DNA from: Limnohabitans sp. | GTDB lineage: Bacteria; Pseudomonadota; Gammaproteobacteria; Burkholderiales; Burkholderiaceae_C | Length of the DNA: 32,143 nucleotides | Reading direction: 5' to 3' | Assembly: GCA_009693505.1 (NCBI GenBank) | Contig: SHXD01000033.1 | Location: forward strand, 1 to 32,143 | Shown here: positions 1 through 7,230 of the stretch, piece after piece | Layout: each line of letters begins with the position of its first letter | How positions within the stretch are numbered: the first letter of the stretch is position 1 | Position numbers and translations under genes: made by a program | Notes under the pieces: generated by a model | The model's database searches: none | Told to the model about the DNA's origin: nothing | Seen by the model: only the letters and a program-made list of their open reading frames with translations

Positions 1-1
1 G

Positions 2-367
2 CCTTCTGGAAAAGTGTCTGAAGCACCGATTGCTTGTTTTTTCATGGTCCGCGATGGAAAGCTCATCACCCCCCACATCGGCAGTAATATTTTGGAAAGC
101 ATTACAAGAGATACCGTCATCACCTTATACCAAGAAGCCACAGGACGCTCTGTTGTAGAACGCGAAATAGACCGTAGCGAGTTGTACTTTGCGGACGAAG
201 CATTTTTATGTGGGACGGGTCAGGAAATCATTCCAATCGTTCAGATCGACCGTTTGCCGGTGGGTGATGGCACGATCGGAGTGCAGACTCGTAGCATGCA
301 AAAAATTTATTTTGAAACCGTCAGGGGTTTGACGCCCGATCATCACGGGTGGCTAACGCCGGTTTGA
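2..367 (+). CDS. Class IV aminotransferase, branched-chain type, C-terminal part
   Basis: The window opens inside this gene, and only its last 121 codons are present. The visible part has the C-terminal pattern of PLP fold-type IV aminotransferases: a segment ending NILESITRDTV, then a conserved FLCGTGQEIIPIVQIDR stretch and a final IYFETVRG helix. This is what IlvE and D-amino-acid aminotransferase relatives look like after the PLP lysine, which must lie upstream of the window. Family members move an amino group between branched-chain (or D-) amino acids and 2-oxo acids in the cytoplasm. The substrate cannot be decided from this half. Its last 47 bases overlap tail-to-tail with the downstream LysR gene, so the two stop codons lie inside each other's reading frames. 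Family call is firm; exact enzyme is open. Confidence 0.85.
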   Translation, partial: PSGKVSEAPIACFFMVRDGKLITPHIGSNILESITRDTVITLYQEATGRSVVEREIDRSELYFADEAFLCGTGQEIIPIVQIDRLPVGDGTIGVQTRSMQKIYFETVRGLTPDHHGWLTPV

Positions 368-1277
368 TCCCAGAGGATGGGGCTTGGCTTGCGGCCAACC
401 TTAAATGGTGAATCAAATCCTCACTGAATTTGGGTAACAACCTTTGTTGCTGTTTAACCAGACTGATTTGTCGTCTTGCCCAATGATCTTCAAGTGCAAT
501 GATGCGCAAGCCGCTTGATTTAACATGGCCAAGGGCAATTGCCCGAGGAACTATGGCAATACCCACGCCAACAGCAGCCATTTGACAGACATTCTCGTAA
601 TTTCCGACTTGGATTCTCAAATTCACCCGCTTTCCAATGTCGTGGGCTTTACGGTCCAGAAATGACTGGATGGAGTTGAATTGGTTGAGGCCAACAAAAC
701 GGTAATCATCTAGGATCTCTGATAATTTCACCGAAAATTTATCGGCAATGGCTGCGCTCGAATGACAAATGACCACCAACTCATCGGCATAAAGCGGGAT
801 GACGTCAATTTTATTTGCGTCGACAGAACCTGCCACGATACCTAAGTCGGCTGCACCCTTGGCGACCGAGTAAATGATGTCACGTGAAGGCAATTCTTCC
901 AAATCTATGTCAATGTCAGGATTGTCATTGAGGAAAGCAGACAAAGCCTTTGCCAAAAAAGTGTTGGTGGCAGTGCTGTTGGCTTGAAGTCTGATGCGCC
1001 CCTTGACTCCCAAGGCATAAGGTCTTAGATCGGCATGCATGACTTCCAATTGTTGCAATACAAGTCTGGCGTGATTGGCCATAGCTTCACCGGCCTGCGT
1101 CAACTGCAAACCCTTGGCTTGCCGCAGCATCAAAGGTGTTTGAAAATTATCTTCAAGTTGCTTAATCCTCAAGCTGGCGGAAGGAACAGACAAAAAGCAT
1201 TTTTCGGCCGCCCGAGTCAGATTCAATTGCTCTCCAACATGAAAAAAAAGACGTAAATCTGTCAAATCGTAGTGCAT
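321..1277 (-). CDS. LysR-family transcriptional regulator
   Basis: A 318-residue LysR regulator. Residues about 4-62 form the winged helix-turn-helix (DLRLFFHVGEQLNLTRAA, then SVPSASLRIKQLE). From about residue 90 the periplasmic-binding-protein-like co-inducer domain follows (GRIRLQANSTATNTFLAKAL, GAADLGIVAG). A GTAAGGATTTC sequence just before the ATG is a good ribosome site. It starts 19 bases after the stop of another LysR gene on the same strand, so the two are probably co-transcribed. The C-terminal tail of about 25 residues after the last helix runs into the end of the aminotransferase gene and is longer than usual, perhaps a read-on after loss of the original stop. Effector and targets are unknown; the neighbouring dioxygenase and aminotransferase are the obvious candidates. 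Confidence 0.9.
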   Translation of the reverse strand: MHYDLTDLRLFFHVGEQLNLTRAAEKCFLSVPSASLRIKQLEDNFQTPLMLRQAKGLQLTQAGEAMANHARLVLQQLEVMHADLRPYALGVKGRIRLQANSTATNTFLAKALSAFLNDNPDIDIDLEELPSRDIIYSVAKGAADLGIVAGSVDANKIDVIPLYADELVVICHSSAAIADKFSVKLSEILDDYRFVGLNQFNSIQSFLDRKAHDIGKRVNLRIQVGNYENVCQMAAVGVGIAIVPRAIALGHVKSSGLRIIALEDHWARRQISLVKQQQRLLPKFSEDLIHHLRLAASQAPSSGIKPALATRDDRASNP

Positions 1278-1296
1278 GAAATCCTTACAACAGTGT

Positions 1297-2184
1297 TCAA
1301 TGAGTAGTTATTGGTGTATTTAAAACAACAGCTTGGATGGATTCAAATAAGGCGTCCGTCGTGCGGGTGTTTGGCTCATTTTTTCTTGTGAGCAAGACAA
1401 CATTCAGCACTGGCGCTCCCCTGCCAATAGAATAAACCCTCACGGGATAGGCGATCATCATGCGGGGGTCAATCGACGGTACCATCGATACTCCTAGCCC
1501 GGCATTGACCATGGACAACACTGCATGGACGGAGGGTAAATCCATGCTTCTTTGAGCTTGTGGCATATTTTGACCGATCCACTGTGCAGCCAATTTGCCT
1601 GTGCTCGTGCTTGCATCAAAGCGGATCCATGGGTAATCACAGAACAATTGGTGTATCTTTGCGGCCTTGGTAGTTGGCGGCGCAATGACCACCAATTCGT
1701 TTTTGAAAAGTTGCTGCCAACGCAGGCGCTGTGATCCACCTTTGACGGGTTGAACCACAATGGCAGCGTCCAGCTCATTGGCTTTGACCGCTGCGATGAG
1801 TTCTACTGCACGCCCTCTTGCAGGTTTCAATCGCAGAGCAGGGTGTTTATTCAAAAGGTATTGAATCACACCAGGCAGCAAACTGGACTGCAAGCTTTCA
1901 ATGACGCCCAAGCGAATCGCGCCTTCAATTTGAATCGAATTACGTCGGCGAAGTTGCTCAATTTGTTGCATGGGCAGATGCATGACACTGGCCACTTCGT
2001 GTGCAAATGGCATGGGCTTGACCTGCAAACCCGAGCGATCGAAAAGAGGCTGTCCGAAAAAAACTTCCACCTGCTTCATTTGCATGCTGACAGCACTCGG
2101 TGTGAGGTTCATTTCGTCTGCTGCACGACTCAAGCTGCCTGTTCTTAGGACAGATTCCAGTGTTTCAAAGAAAGAAAACTTCAT
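1297..2184 (-). CDS. LysR-family transcriptional regulator
   Basis: A 295-residue LysR regulator of ordinary length. The N-terminal HTH is clear (FFETLESVLRTGSLSRAADE, LTPSAVSMQMKQVE, FGQPLFDR). The effector domain begins near residue 88 (GAIRLGVIESLQSSLLPGV) and includes the typical ELDAAIVVQP strand and the NAGLGVSMVPS segment. It is divergent from the dioxygenase gene that starts at 2297, with 112 bases between the two start codons. This is the usual layout for a LysR protein controlling its divergent neighbour. It is clearly different in sequence from the second LysR gene downstream, so the pair is not a recent duplication. Inducer unknown. Confidence 0.92.
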   Translation of the reverse strand: MKFSFFETLESVLRTGSLSRAADEMNLTPSAVSMQMKQVEVFFGQPLFDRSGLQVKPMPFAHEVASVMHLPMQQIEQLRRRNSIQIEGAIRLGVIESLQSSLLPGVIQYLLNKHPALRLKPARGRAVELIAAVKANELDAAIVVQPVKGGSQRLRWQQLFKNELVVIAPPTTKAAKIHQLFCDYPWIRFDASTSTGKLAAQWIGQNMPQAQRSMDLPSVHAVLSMVNAGLGVSMVPSIDPRMMIAYPVRVYSIGRGAPVLNVVLLTRKNEPNTRTTDALFESIQAVVLNTPITTH

Positions 2185-2296
2185 CAGAATATTTTAATTA
2201 GCATTCAACGAAATGTGTCTTTTACTGATGAAGAAAGTTTTTAAGATGCTTCTTGCTGAAACTTTCGACAGATTTTTGACCCCAGGAGACCTCTAC
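2185..2296. promoter_or_regulatory. Divergent LysR / dioxygenase intergenic control region
   Basis: These 112 bases separate a LysR gene from a divergently transcribed dioxygenase gene. The stretch is AT-rich near the LysR start (ATATTTTAATTAGCATTC). LysR proteins normally bind such shared regions at T-N11-A motifs; I see no single outstanding dyad and do not assign one. The AGGAGA at 2284-2289, seven bases before ATG 2297, fixes the dioxygenase start. An earlier in-frame ATG at 2213 has no such site. Confidence 0.45.
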
Positions 2297-3397
2297 ATGT
2301 ATAAAACCGTTACACAAGCTCACCCCAAGCCAAGACCCTGGTTGGCGCAGGAGTTGAGTCAGGATTCTTCTTGGGTTCATTGGCTGAGTGCTAGGGCGAT
2401 TGAAGGGTTCGAAAAGGCTTTGGCCCACGCAAAGAACTCGGGTAAACCCTGGCTACAAATGACTTCTGAAGACTTCCCCCTTTCTGGGGCGGCGAAGGGT
2501 GCAATTGATCTGGCATTTGATGTCACGCAAAAAGATTTTGGCATGTGCTTGATCAAGGGGTTTCCAGTTCAGCGTTGGTCTGTAGAAGATGCTCGCCTAG
2601 CCCATTGGGGTATTGGTCTGAACGTGGGTGTTGCCAGAACGCAGAACCAAGCCAGTCAGGTGATGAACGATGTACGGGATGAGGGAGGCAGCTATAAGGT
2701 CAAAAATGGACGAGGGTACAACACCAATGCCGGCCTAGATTTTCATGTCGATTCATGTGATGTTGTGGCCTTGCTCTGCCTGCAAACAGCCAAAACGGGT
2801 GGTACCAGCATGGTGACAAGTTCCATCGCGGTGGTCAACGAGATCAAGCGCGTGCGCCCAGATTTGATTCCTGTAATGCAGCAGCCCTTCTATTACAGCT
2901 ACCAGGGTGCCAACGATATCAAGCAACCACCTTTTTACAAATGCCCCATTTTGGGAGACGATCCTGAATTCTTCTGTTTGCGTGCGAATCGCAAAAATGT
3001 TACGGCTGCCCAACGCGATTTCCCCGAGGTGCCACGGTTGACAAATGAGCAGAACGAGTTGTTGGATTTGCTTGATGTTTTATTACCCGATCCACGGTTT
3101 TGTTATTCGATGCAACTTGACCGTGGTGATTTACAACTGCTCAACAACTATGTGGTAATTCATTCCCGCACCAACTTTGAAGACCACGAGGATCCAAAAC
3201 TTAAGCGGCACTTGTTACGGCTTTGGCTAAGCCTGCCCCAGGGTCAGAGATTGCCACCACTTTGGAAAGAGTATTTTGGTGACATTGAAGCTGGCTCAGT
3301 GCGAGGTGGTGTTCGGGGTAGCAACATCACGGACAAGTTTCTATCCTATGAGGCCCGACAAACAAAACGACTGGGAATGACGCTTCTGCCCTTTTGA
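2297..3397 (+). CDS. TauD/TfdA-like Fe(II)/2-oxoglutarate dioxygenase
   Basis: A 366-residue protein of the TauD/TfdA (clavaminate synthase-like) fold, which uses Fe(II), O2 and 2-oxoglutarate to oxidise an organic substrate in the cytoplasm. The iron-binding HxD is at His150-Asp152 (DFHVDSCD). The distal histidine is probably His289 (NNYVVIHSRT), and the 2-oxoglutarate-binding arginine lies in the KRHLLRLWLS segment (Arg304 or Arg308). The start at 2297 follows AGGAGA; upstream codons of the same frame add 28 non-homologous-looking residues. It belongs to the longer CAS-like branch, whose members often act on secondary metabolites or xenobiotics. The substrate is unknown. The divergent LysR gene probably regulates it. 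It is quite different from the second TauD-type gene at 5748. Confidence 0.85.
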   Translation: MYKTVTQAHPKPRPWLAQELSQDSSWVHWLSARAIEGFEKALAHAKNSGKPWLQMTSEDFPLSGAAKGAIDLAFDVTQKDFGMCLIKGFPVQRWSVEDARLAHWGIGLNVGVARTQNQASQVMNDVRDEGGSYKVKNGRGYNTNAGLDFHVDSCDVVALLCLQTAKTGGTSMVTSSIAVVNEIKRVRPDLIPVMQQPFYYSYQGANDIKQPPFYKCPILGDDPEFFCLRANRKNVTAAQRDFPEVPRLTNEQNELLDLLDVLLPDPRFCYSMQLDRGDLQLLNNYVVIHSRTNFEDHEDPKLKRHLLRLWLSLPQGQRLPPLWKEYFGDIEAGSVRGGVRGSNITDKFLSYEARQTKRLGMTLLPF

Positions 3398-3763
3398 CTT
3401 TGTGTCAAGCGGGAAGAATACAAACTGGAGATACCATTTAAAGCTTTACGATTTAGTAACTCTGCTAGCTTCATCACCAGTGCAATAGCCGGACAGTGAA
3501 TGCCAGAGGCTCATCGAAAATCTTTTTAATGATGGCATTCACTGGTTCGACTGCCCTATCTGATCCAAACTTTTGCCCTAAACAAGTTCTAGCCCCACAC
3601 GTAGCGTCTAACTTTTTGCCAGTCAAGTGACAGCGCCGAGTGCAAAATCTACGAAAGTGCTGGAAAAATTGTAATTTACAATTTTTGGCCAATTACCTGA
3701 AATATTACACGTTTAATATTTTTGTATGTAAGTCGTTGATTTATATGGGGTTTTGAAGAGCCT
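3398..3763. other. Gene-poor scar region between dioxygenase and tRNA remnant
   Basis: No convincing gene is present. A short minus-strand open frame (3474-3692) has no recognisable domain or ribosome site. The stretch contains a perfect AT-rich palindrome (3664-3686, listed separately) and a loose AATATT inverted pair around 3703-3720. The 13-mer at 3642-3654 recurs exactly at 18409-18421, close to the second tRNA-like sequence; a match of that length is weak evidence alone. Confidence 0.5.
3664..3686. repeat. Perfect 23-base palindrome, 11-base arms
   Basis: The arms AAAAATTGTAA and TTACAATTTTT flank a single central T, giving a perfect dyad. It has essentially no loop, which suits a dimeric repressor operator better than an RNA terminator. 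It lies 267 bases past the dioxygenase stop and about 80 bases before the tRNA remnant. Confidence 0.7.
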
Positions 3764-3814
3764 GGATTTCTGTTGATCCGTAGGTCCCTGGTTCGAGCCC
3801 AGGTCGAGTAGCCA
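3764..3814 (+). pseudogene. tRNA-Asn (GTT) 3' fragment, possible att site
   Basis: The sequence matches the 3' half of a bacterial tRNA-Asn. It has the anticodon-loop remnant CTGTT, a variable region GTAGGT, a perfect T arm (CCTGG, TTCGAGC, CCAGG) and an encoded CCA at 3812-3814. The 5' half is not recognisable: the D arm is absent, no sequence upstream pairs with the acceptor strand TCGAGTA, and the anticodon loop has an extra base. It is therefore not a functional tRNA. Such 3' ends, with the tRNA's own terminator right behind, are the usual footprint of tRNA-targeted integration, but no integrase gene is visible in the window. Confidence 0.75.
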
Positions 3815-3818
3815 ATAC

Positions 3819-3860
3819 AAAGAACCCCTTTTGCAGCAATGCTTCAGGGGGTTTTCTTTG
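3819..3860. terminator. Intrinsic terminator behind tRNA remnant and higA
   Basis: AGAACCCC (3821-3828) pairs with GGGGGTTTTCT starting at 3847, separated by a loop of about 18 bases, with T-runs on the plus-strand side. It would end plus-strand transcription coming through the tRNA remnant. On the minus strand the A-rich left flank also reads as a U-tract, so it could stop higBA transcription, which ends at 3871. Confidence 0.7.
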
Positions 3861-3870
3861 GACTATGAGA

Positions 3871-4179
3871 TCAAGCCGCCATCGCAATCGGTGCAATTTT
3901 GGGGTTCTTCTTGAACTTCATCTCGGCAGCCCAAAGATCCAAGGCCTCTTGCATGCGAAGCCAGCTGTCTGGCGTACCTAACACAGCACGCGCAATGCGA
4001 ATAGCCATCTCTGCTGTGACAGACTTTCTTTCGTGCAACAAATCAGACACAGTTTAACGACTGACCATCAAGCACGCTGCCAATTCAGTTTGAGTCCAGC
4101 CAAGTTCTGGCAAAACATCTTCTCGCAGAACCGCGCCATGGTGTGTGGGCATACGGTCGGGATTTCGTAAAGACCTCAT
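3871..4179 (-). pseudogene. higA: HigA-family antitoxin with in-frame TAA
   Basis: Reading through one stop, this is a 102-codon HigA/VapI-type antitoxin with an Xre-like HTH: HGAVLREDVLPELGWTQTEL, then a recognition helix ending MVSR, a stop, and TVSDLLHERKSVTAEMAIRI. The stop is TAA at 4056-4054 (codon 42), at the position where the family normally has Gln (SRQTVSDLL), so one C-to-T change of CAA explains it. The rest of the frame is intact to a natural TGA. The start ATG overlaps the toxin stop as TGATG, the normal translational coupling of this family. Without suppression only a 41-residue fragment is made, lacking most of the DNA-binding helix. Function in intact relatives: binds and neutralises HigB and represses the operon. 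Confidence 0.85.
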
Positions 4180-4457
4180 CAGTGATAGTCCTCCAAGTTA
4201 ACGTTAGTGGCGTCATCGCCTTCAAATTCAAATGTGATTCGCCAATTCCCAGTTACGGATACTGCAAACTCATATTTCCTTCGGCCCTTGAGCTGGTGAA
4301 ATTTGTAGTCAGGCAAGTTCATGTCATCTGGCTCTTTGGACGCATCCAATCGATCCAACAGACGCTCTATACGTCCTGCATATTAAGCAGGAATACTTTT
4401 AAGGCTGCCTTTTGTAAAGAAGAGTTCTAGGCCTTTGTGTTTAAACGAGATGATCAT
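4179..4457 (-). pseudogene. higB: HigB-family mRNA-interferase toxin with in-frame TAA
   Basis: A 92-codon RelE/HigB-type toxin: MIISFKHKGLELFFTKGS at the N-terminus, RIERLLDRLDAS in the helix, and DYKFHQLKGRRKYEFAVSV, then NWRITFEFE leading to a C-terminal NLEDYH. This is the expected full family length. Codon 25 is TAA (4385-4383) in the segment IPA-stop-YAGRI, where relatives have Gln or a similar residue, again explained by CAA to TAA. The toxin cannot be made at full length, so it cannot act as the ribosome-dependent mRNA endonuclease known for HigB. The toxin-first order and the one-base TGATG overlap with higA are typical. Sequencing error is possible but would have to occur twice. Confidence 0.85.
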
Positions 4458-4462
4458 TGCGA

Positions 4463-4500
4463 TCAATTGTGAACACTCAATTGACACTGTCAAGTACTTG
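4463..4500 (-). promoter_or_regulatory. Dyad-rich promoter/operator of higBA
   Basis: Directly upstream of the higB start lie two CAATTG copies (4464-4469 and 4478-4483), a perfect 13-base palindrome TTGACACTGTCAA (4481-4493) and an overlapping palindrome CAAGTACTTG (4491-4500). On the minus strand TTGACA at 4493-4488 can serve as a -35 box. HigA proteins bind dyads in this position, so these are likely remnants of the autoregulatory operator (inference). Confidence 0.5.
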
Positions 4501-4538
4501 TTGACACTTAAATATGGCCTTGCACGGATAACCTAAAT

Positions 4539-4670
4539 GTCCAGAATCTGGGCACTCCTTACCCGTCCACAGCGGGCCGTTATCGAAAGCAACTCATCCT
4601 CTATGAGTTTCAAAGAATTTAAATTGCGTTATGCAGTGTGTCTACTGAATTGGGTAATACCACTCTGACA
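4539..4670 (+). repeat. Dispersed repeat, copy 1 of 3
   Basis: Two conserved blocks define the repeat: a left block starting GTCCAGAATCTGG with a following ACCCGTCCACAGC, and a right block TTGCGTTATGCAG then TCTACTGAATTGGG and AATACCA. The distance from the start of the left block to the GCGTT of the right block is 87 bases here and 88 in copy 2 (12405). No transposase is inside. It looks like a MITE or the fused ends of a lost insertion sequence, and ends just before the Bug gene. Confidence 0.7.
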
Positions 4671-4724
4671 CCACAAAGTGCCATAATTTGCAACAACAGT
4701 CAAAGCATAAAATCAGGGGTTTTC

Positions 4725-5726
4725 ATGAATCAGTTTCAATCTGCACATCGGGTAGCTGTCACAAAATGGATTTTTGGTCTTTTTGTCATTGCTAATTTAT
4801 TGGGAGCAGCATTCGCTCAATCAGTCGCTCCCAATTTTCCCAGTAAACCCGTTCGCATCATCGTGCCACAGACTCCAGGTGGCGCTTCTGATGCGTTGGC
4901 GCGCATCGTCGGTCAAAAGCTTTCTGAAAAATGGGGCCAACCCGTTGTGATTGAAAACCGCCCTGGTGCAGGTGGCAATATTGGTATGGACGCGGTCGCT
5001 AAGGCACCTGGTGATGGCCATACTTTATTGATGTCCTATGTTGGCTCTCATGCTATCAATCCAAGCATCTACAGCAAGTTACCGTTTGATCCAGAAGCTG
5101 ATTTTGTGGCTGTAGCCACTTTGGCCAATGTCCCCTTTGTAGCGGCTGTGACTGCTTCTGTACCTGTCTCCAATATGAAAGGTTTGGCTGCCTATGCAGG
5201 ACAAAAACCTGTAGCATTTGGTTCAGCAGGCAACGGATCAGTTAACCATTTATTAGGGGAAATGTTCAACACAGCCAGTGGCGCCAAAATGCAGCACGTC
5301 CCCTACAAGGGGGCGGCTCCAGCCTTGACAGATTTAATTTCAGGACAAATTCAAGTGGTGTTCACCAGCTTGCCCTCGGTAGCGCAGCATATACGAGCAG
5401 GTACGGTCAAGGGCTTAAGTGTCACGGGCTCCAAGCGTTCAGCAGCATTCAAAGACATTCCGACCATTGCTGAATCTGGCTTCCCTGGCTTTGTGATCAA
5501 CCCATGGTTTGGCTTGTTTGCCTCCAAGGGAACTCCTGCCAGCGTAGCCAGGCAGATCAATGCAGACATTAAAAAGGTGATGGAGGACAAGGAGGTTCTG
5601 GATAGATTTGCTGCGGTTGGTGCAGAGCCGTTTGAGACTACACCGCAAGAATTTCAAGCCATCCTCAACGCTGATATCAAAACTTGGGCAGCAGTTGTTA
5701 AAAGTTCCGGTGCAACAGCTGATTAA
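4725..5726 (+). CDS. Bug-family periplasmic solute receptor
   Basis: A tripartite-tricarboxylate-transporter (TctC/Bug) receptor of 333 residues. It has a signal peptide with hydrophobic core IFGLFVIANLLGAAFA and likely cleavage before QSVAP. The family signatures follow in order: FPSKPVRIIVPQTPGGASD, IENRPGAGGNIGMDAVAK, DGHTLLMSYVG, then VPYKGAAPALTDLISGQI. These proteins bind small carboxylates or amides in the periplasm. The ATG at 4725 follows CAGGGG and gives a correct signal peptide; an upstream in-frame GTG (4638) lies inside the repeat and is unlikely. No TctA/TctB membrane partners are in the window, so it is an orphan receptor. It heads a five-gene operon with spacings of 7-21 bases, which suggests it captures that pathway's substrate (inference). 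Confidence 0.93.
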   Translation: MNQFQSAHRVAVTKWIFGLFVIANLLGAAFAQSVAPNFPSKPVRIIVPQTPGGASDALARIVGQKLSEKWGQPVVIENRPGAGGNIGMDAVAKAPGDGHTLLMSYVGSHAINPSIYSKLPFDPEADFVAVATLANVPFVAAVTASVPVSNMKGLAAYAGQKPVAFGSAGNGSVNHLLGEMFNTASGAKMQHVPYKGAAPALTDLISGQIQVVFTSLPSVAQHIRAGTVKGLSVTGSKRSAAFKDIPTIAESGFPGFVINPWFGLFASKGTPASVARQINADIKKVMEDKEVLDRFAAVGAEPFETTPQEFQAILNADIKTWAAVVKSSGATAD

Positions 5727-5747
5727 TTGAGTTCAAGGCAATATGAT

Positions 5748-6572
5748 ATGAAAATAAAAAGAATTGCAGGCGCATTAGGCGCTGAAATTATGGGGCTAGA
5801 TTTAACGCAATCTCTGTCCTCAGATTTAACGAAAGAAATTCGAGAAGTATTTTTAAAAAATAGTGTTATCTTTTTGCGAAATCAATCACTCACTTCACAA
5901 CAATTCATGAACTTTGCTACGGCGATGGGTGAGCCTATTCAGTATCCTTTCGTCAAAGGATTTGACGATTTTCCGCAAATCATTGAAGTTAAAAAGTTGG
6001 AGCATGAAAAAGTCAACTTTGGAGGTGTGTGGCATTCAGATACCACTTATTTGAAAAAGCCACCTATGGGATCGATGTTGCTTTCAAAAGAAATTCCCCC
6101 TTTTGGCGGCGACACTTTGTTTGCTTGCCAATATGCTGCTTACGAGTCTTTGTCCGACACCATGCAACGTTTGTTGGAAGGTTTGCAGGGCGTTAATTCT
6201 TCTGCCAAAGCCGATGTTTCTAAAACAAGGGAAGATCGAATCAAGTCTGATGGAAATCAGTCTTTACCTAAAAGTTTCAGCAGTTCCCATCCTGTGGTTC
6301 GAACGCATCCAGAAACAGCTCGCAAGGCTTTGTTCATCAATACAGCCCACACCACTGGAATTGAAGGCTTAACAGACAAGGAAAGCGCTTCATTGCTGTC
6401 TTTTTTGTTTCAGCATCAAGTCAAACCTGAATTCACATGCCGTTGGGCTTGGCAACCAGATGCCCTGGCGTTTTGGGACAACCGATGCGCACAGCATAAT
6501 CCTATCAACGACTATCACGGTTTTCGCCGAGTCTTGCACCGTATTACGTTGCAAGGAGATAAGCCCGTTTAA
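5748..6572 (+). CDS. TauD-type 2-oxoglutarate dioxygenase
   Basis: A 274-residue TauD family protein (taurine dioxygenase-like). The ligands are clear: His96-x-Asp98 (GVWHSDTTY), distal His250 (DNRCAQHNPINDY) and the arginine of the FRRVLHRITL segment (Arg261/265) for 2-oxoglutarate. The N-terminus, IAGALGAEIMGLDLTQSL, and the GGDTLFACQYAAYE segment are standard for the family. The ATG at 5748 follows AAGG; a TTG at 5727 in the same frame touches the preceding stop codon and is less likely. Family members hydroxylate sulfonates, aryloxyacids or amines and thereby release sulfite, phenols or ammonia. The substrate here is unknown. It is the second gene of the operon and could make the first cut in the imported compound. 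Confidence 0.9.
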   Translation: MKIKRIAGALGAEIMGLDLTQSLSSDLTKEIREVFLKNSVIFLRNQSLTSQQFMNFATAMGEPIQYPFVKGFDDFPQIIEVKKLEHEKVNFGGVWHSDTTYLKKPPMGSMLLSKEIPPFGGDTLFACQYAAYESLSDTMQRLLEGLQGVNSSAKADVSKTREDRIKSDGNQSLPKSFSSSHPVVRTHPETARKALFINTAHTTGIEGLTDKESASLLSFLFQHQVKPEFTCRWAWQPDALAFWDNRCAQHNPINDYHGFRRVLHRITLQGDKPV

Positions 6573-6579
6573 TGTAGTC

Positions 6580-7215
6580 ATGCCTAATTCGCCTCTCAAC
6601 CAGCCAACTGTCACTTACGACCCCCCTGCGTTTGTATTAAGAGGCAATCGATTTAAACCCCTCGCATGGGAAAACATGTCGGCTGAACAGCAACAAATGA
6701 CACGTGCTGTTTTGGGGGGGCAGCGTGGCAATATGCAGGGCCCCTACAACGTTTTGCTTAGAAGTCCAGAAGTTGGCCATTTGGCCCAGGCGTTTGGTGC
6801 TCACACGCGGTTCAACTCTTCCCTGCCTTTTGCACTGAATGAGTTGGCCATTTTGATGGTAGCGCGTGATTGGACGGCTGAATTTGTATGGTGGGCGCAC
6901 CGCCACATTGCTGAAGATGCAGGGCTACCAGTTGCCTTGGTTCAAGCCATCTTGAATCAAACGCCAATACCCAAAAGCTTGCCAGATGATGTCATTGCAA
7001 TTTTTGAATTTTGCAAAGAATTAATACAAACTCGAAAAGTCAGTGATTCAGCTTTTGCACATGTTGTAAAACATTTTGGTGAACGCGGTGTTGTTGACCT
7101 GATGGCAACCATGAGTTACTACACCCTAGTCTGCATGTCTTTGAATGTTGACGATTACCCTTTGCCAGATGGCGTTGAGCCTGAGTTGGCTGCACCTTGG
7201 GGACCGCATCCTTGA
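6580..7215 (+). CDS. Carboxymuconolactone decarboxylase-like protein lacking the CxxC/Cys motif
   Basis: A 211-residue helical protein similar to the carboxymuconolactone decarboxylase/AhpD superfamily: RSPEVGHLAQAFGAHTRFNS, then LNELAILMVARDWTAEFVWW, AHRHIAEDAGL and a C-terminal GERGVVDLMATMSYYTLVCM. The AhpD-type CxxC and the single Cys of related enzymes are replaced by WWAH, so peroxidase activity is unlikely. Such proteins, common in betaproteobacterial catabolic operons, have no firmly known reaction. The ATG at 6580 lies seven bases after the dioxygenase stop; an AAGGAG lies too far upstream to be its own site, so translation is probably coupled. A longer frame starting at 6460 overlaps the dioxygenase gene and is rejected. 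Confidence 0.8.
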   Translation: MPNSPLNQPTVTYDPPAFVLRGNRFKPLAWENMSAEQQQMTRAVLGGQRGNMQGPYNVLLRSPEVGHLAQAFGAHTRFNSSLPFALNELAILMVARDWTAEFVWWAHRHIAEDAGLPVALVQAILNQTPIPKSLPDDVIAIFEFCKELIQTRKVSDSAFAHVVKHFGERGVVDLMATMSYYTLVCMSLNVDDYPLPDGVEPELAAPWGPHP

Positions 7216-7230
7216 TGTGAGCCAACAACA

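Noticed and set aside
3474..3692. Minus-strand 72-codon frame in the scar region
   Set aside because: No ribosome site or recognised domain, and its 5' end runs into the palindrome; could be a fragment of a lost gene but cannot be supported.
4143..4430. Plus-strand 95-codon frame over higB
   Set aside because: Antisense to higB, whose family pattern is plain when read through one stop.
3871..4457. Reassignment of TAA to Gln as an explanation for the two stops
   Set aside because: TAA is used as an ordinary stop by other genes here (for example those ending at 5726, 8370 and 9384), so a changed code is not supported; local mutation or suppression is simpler.
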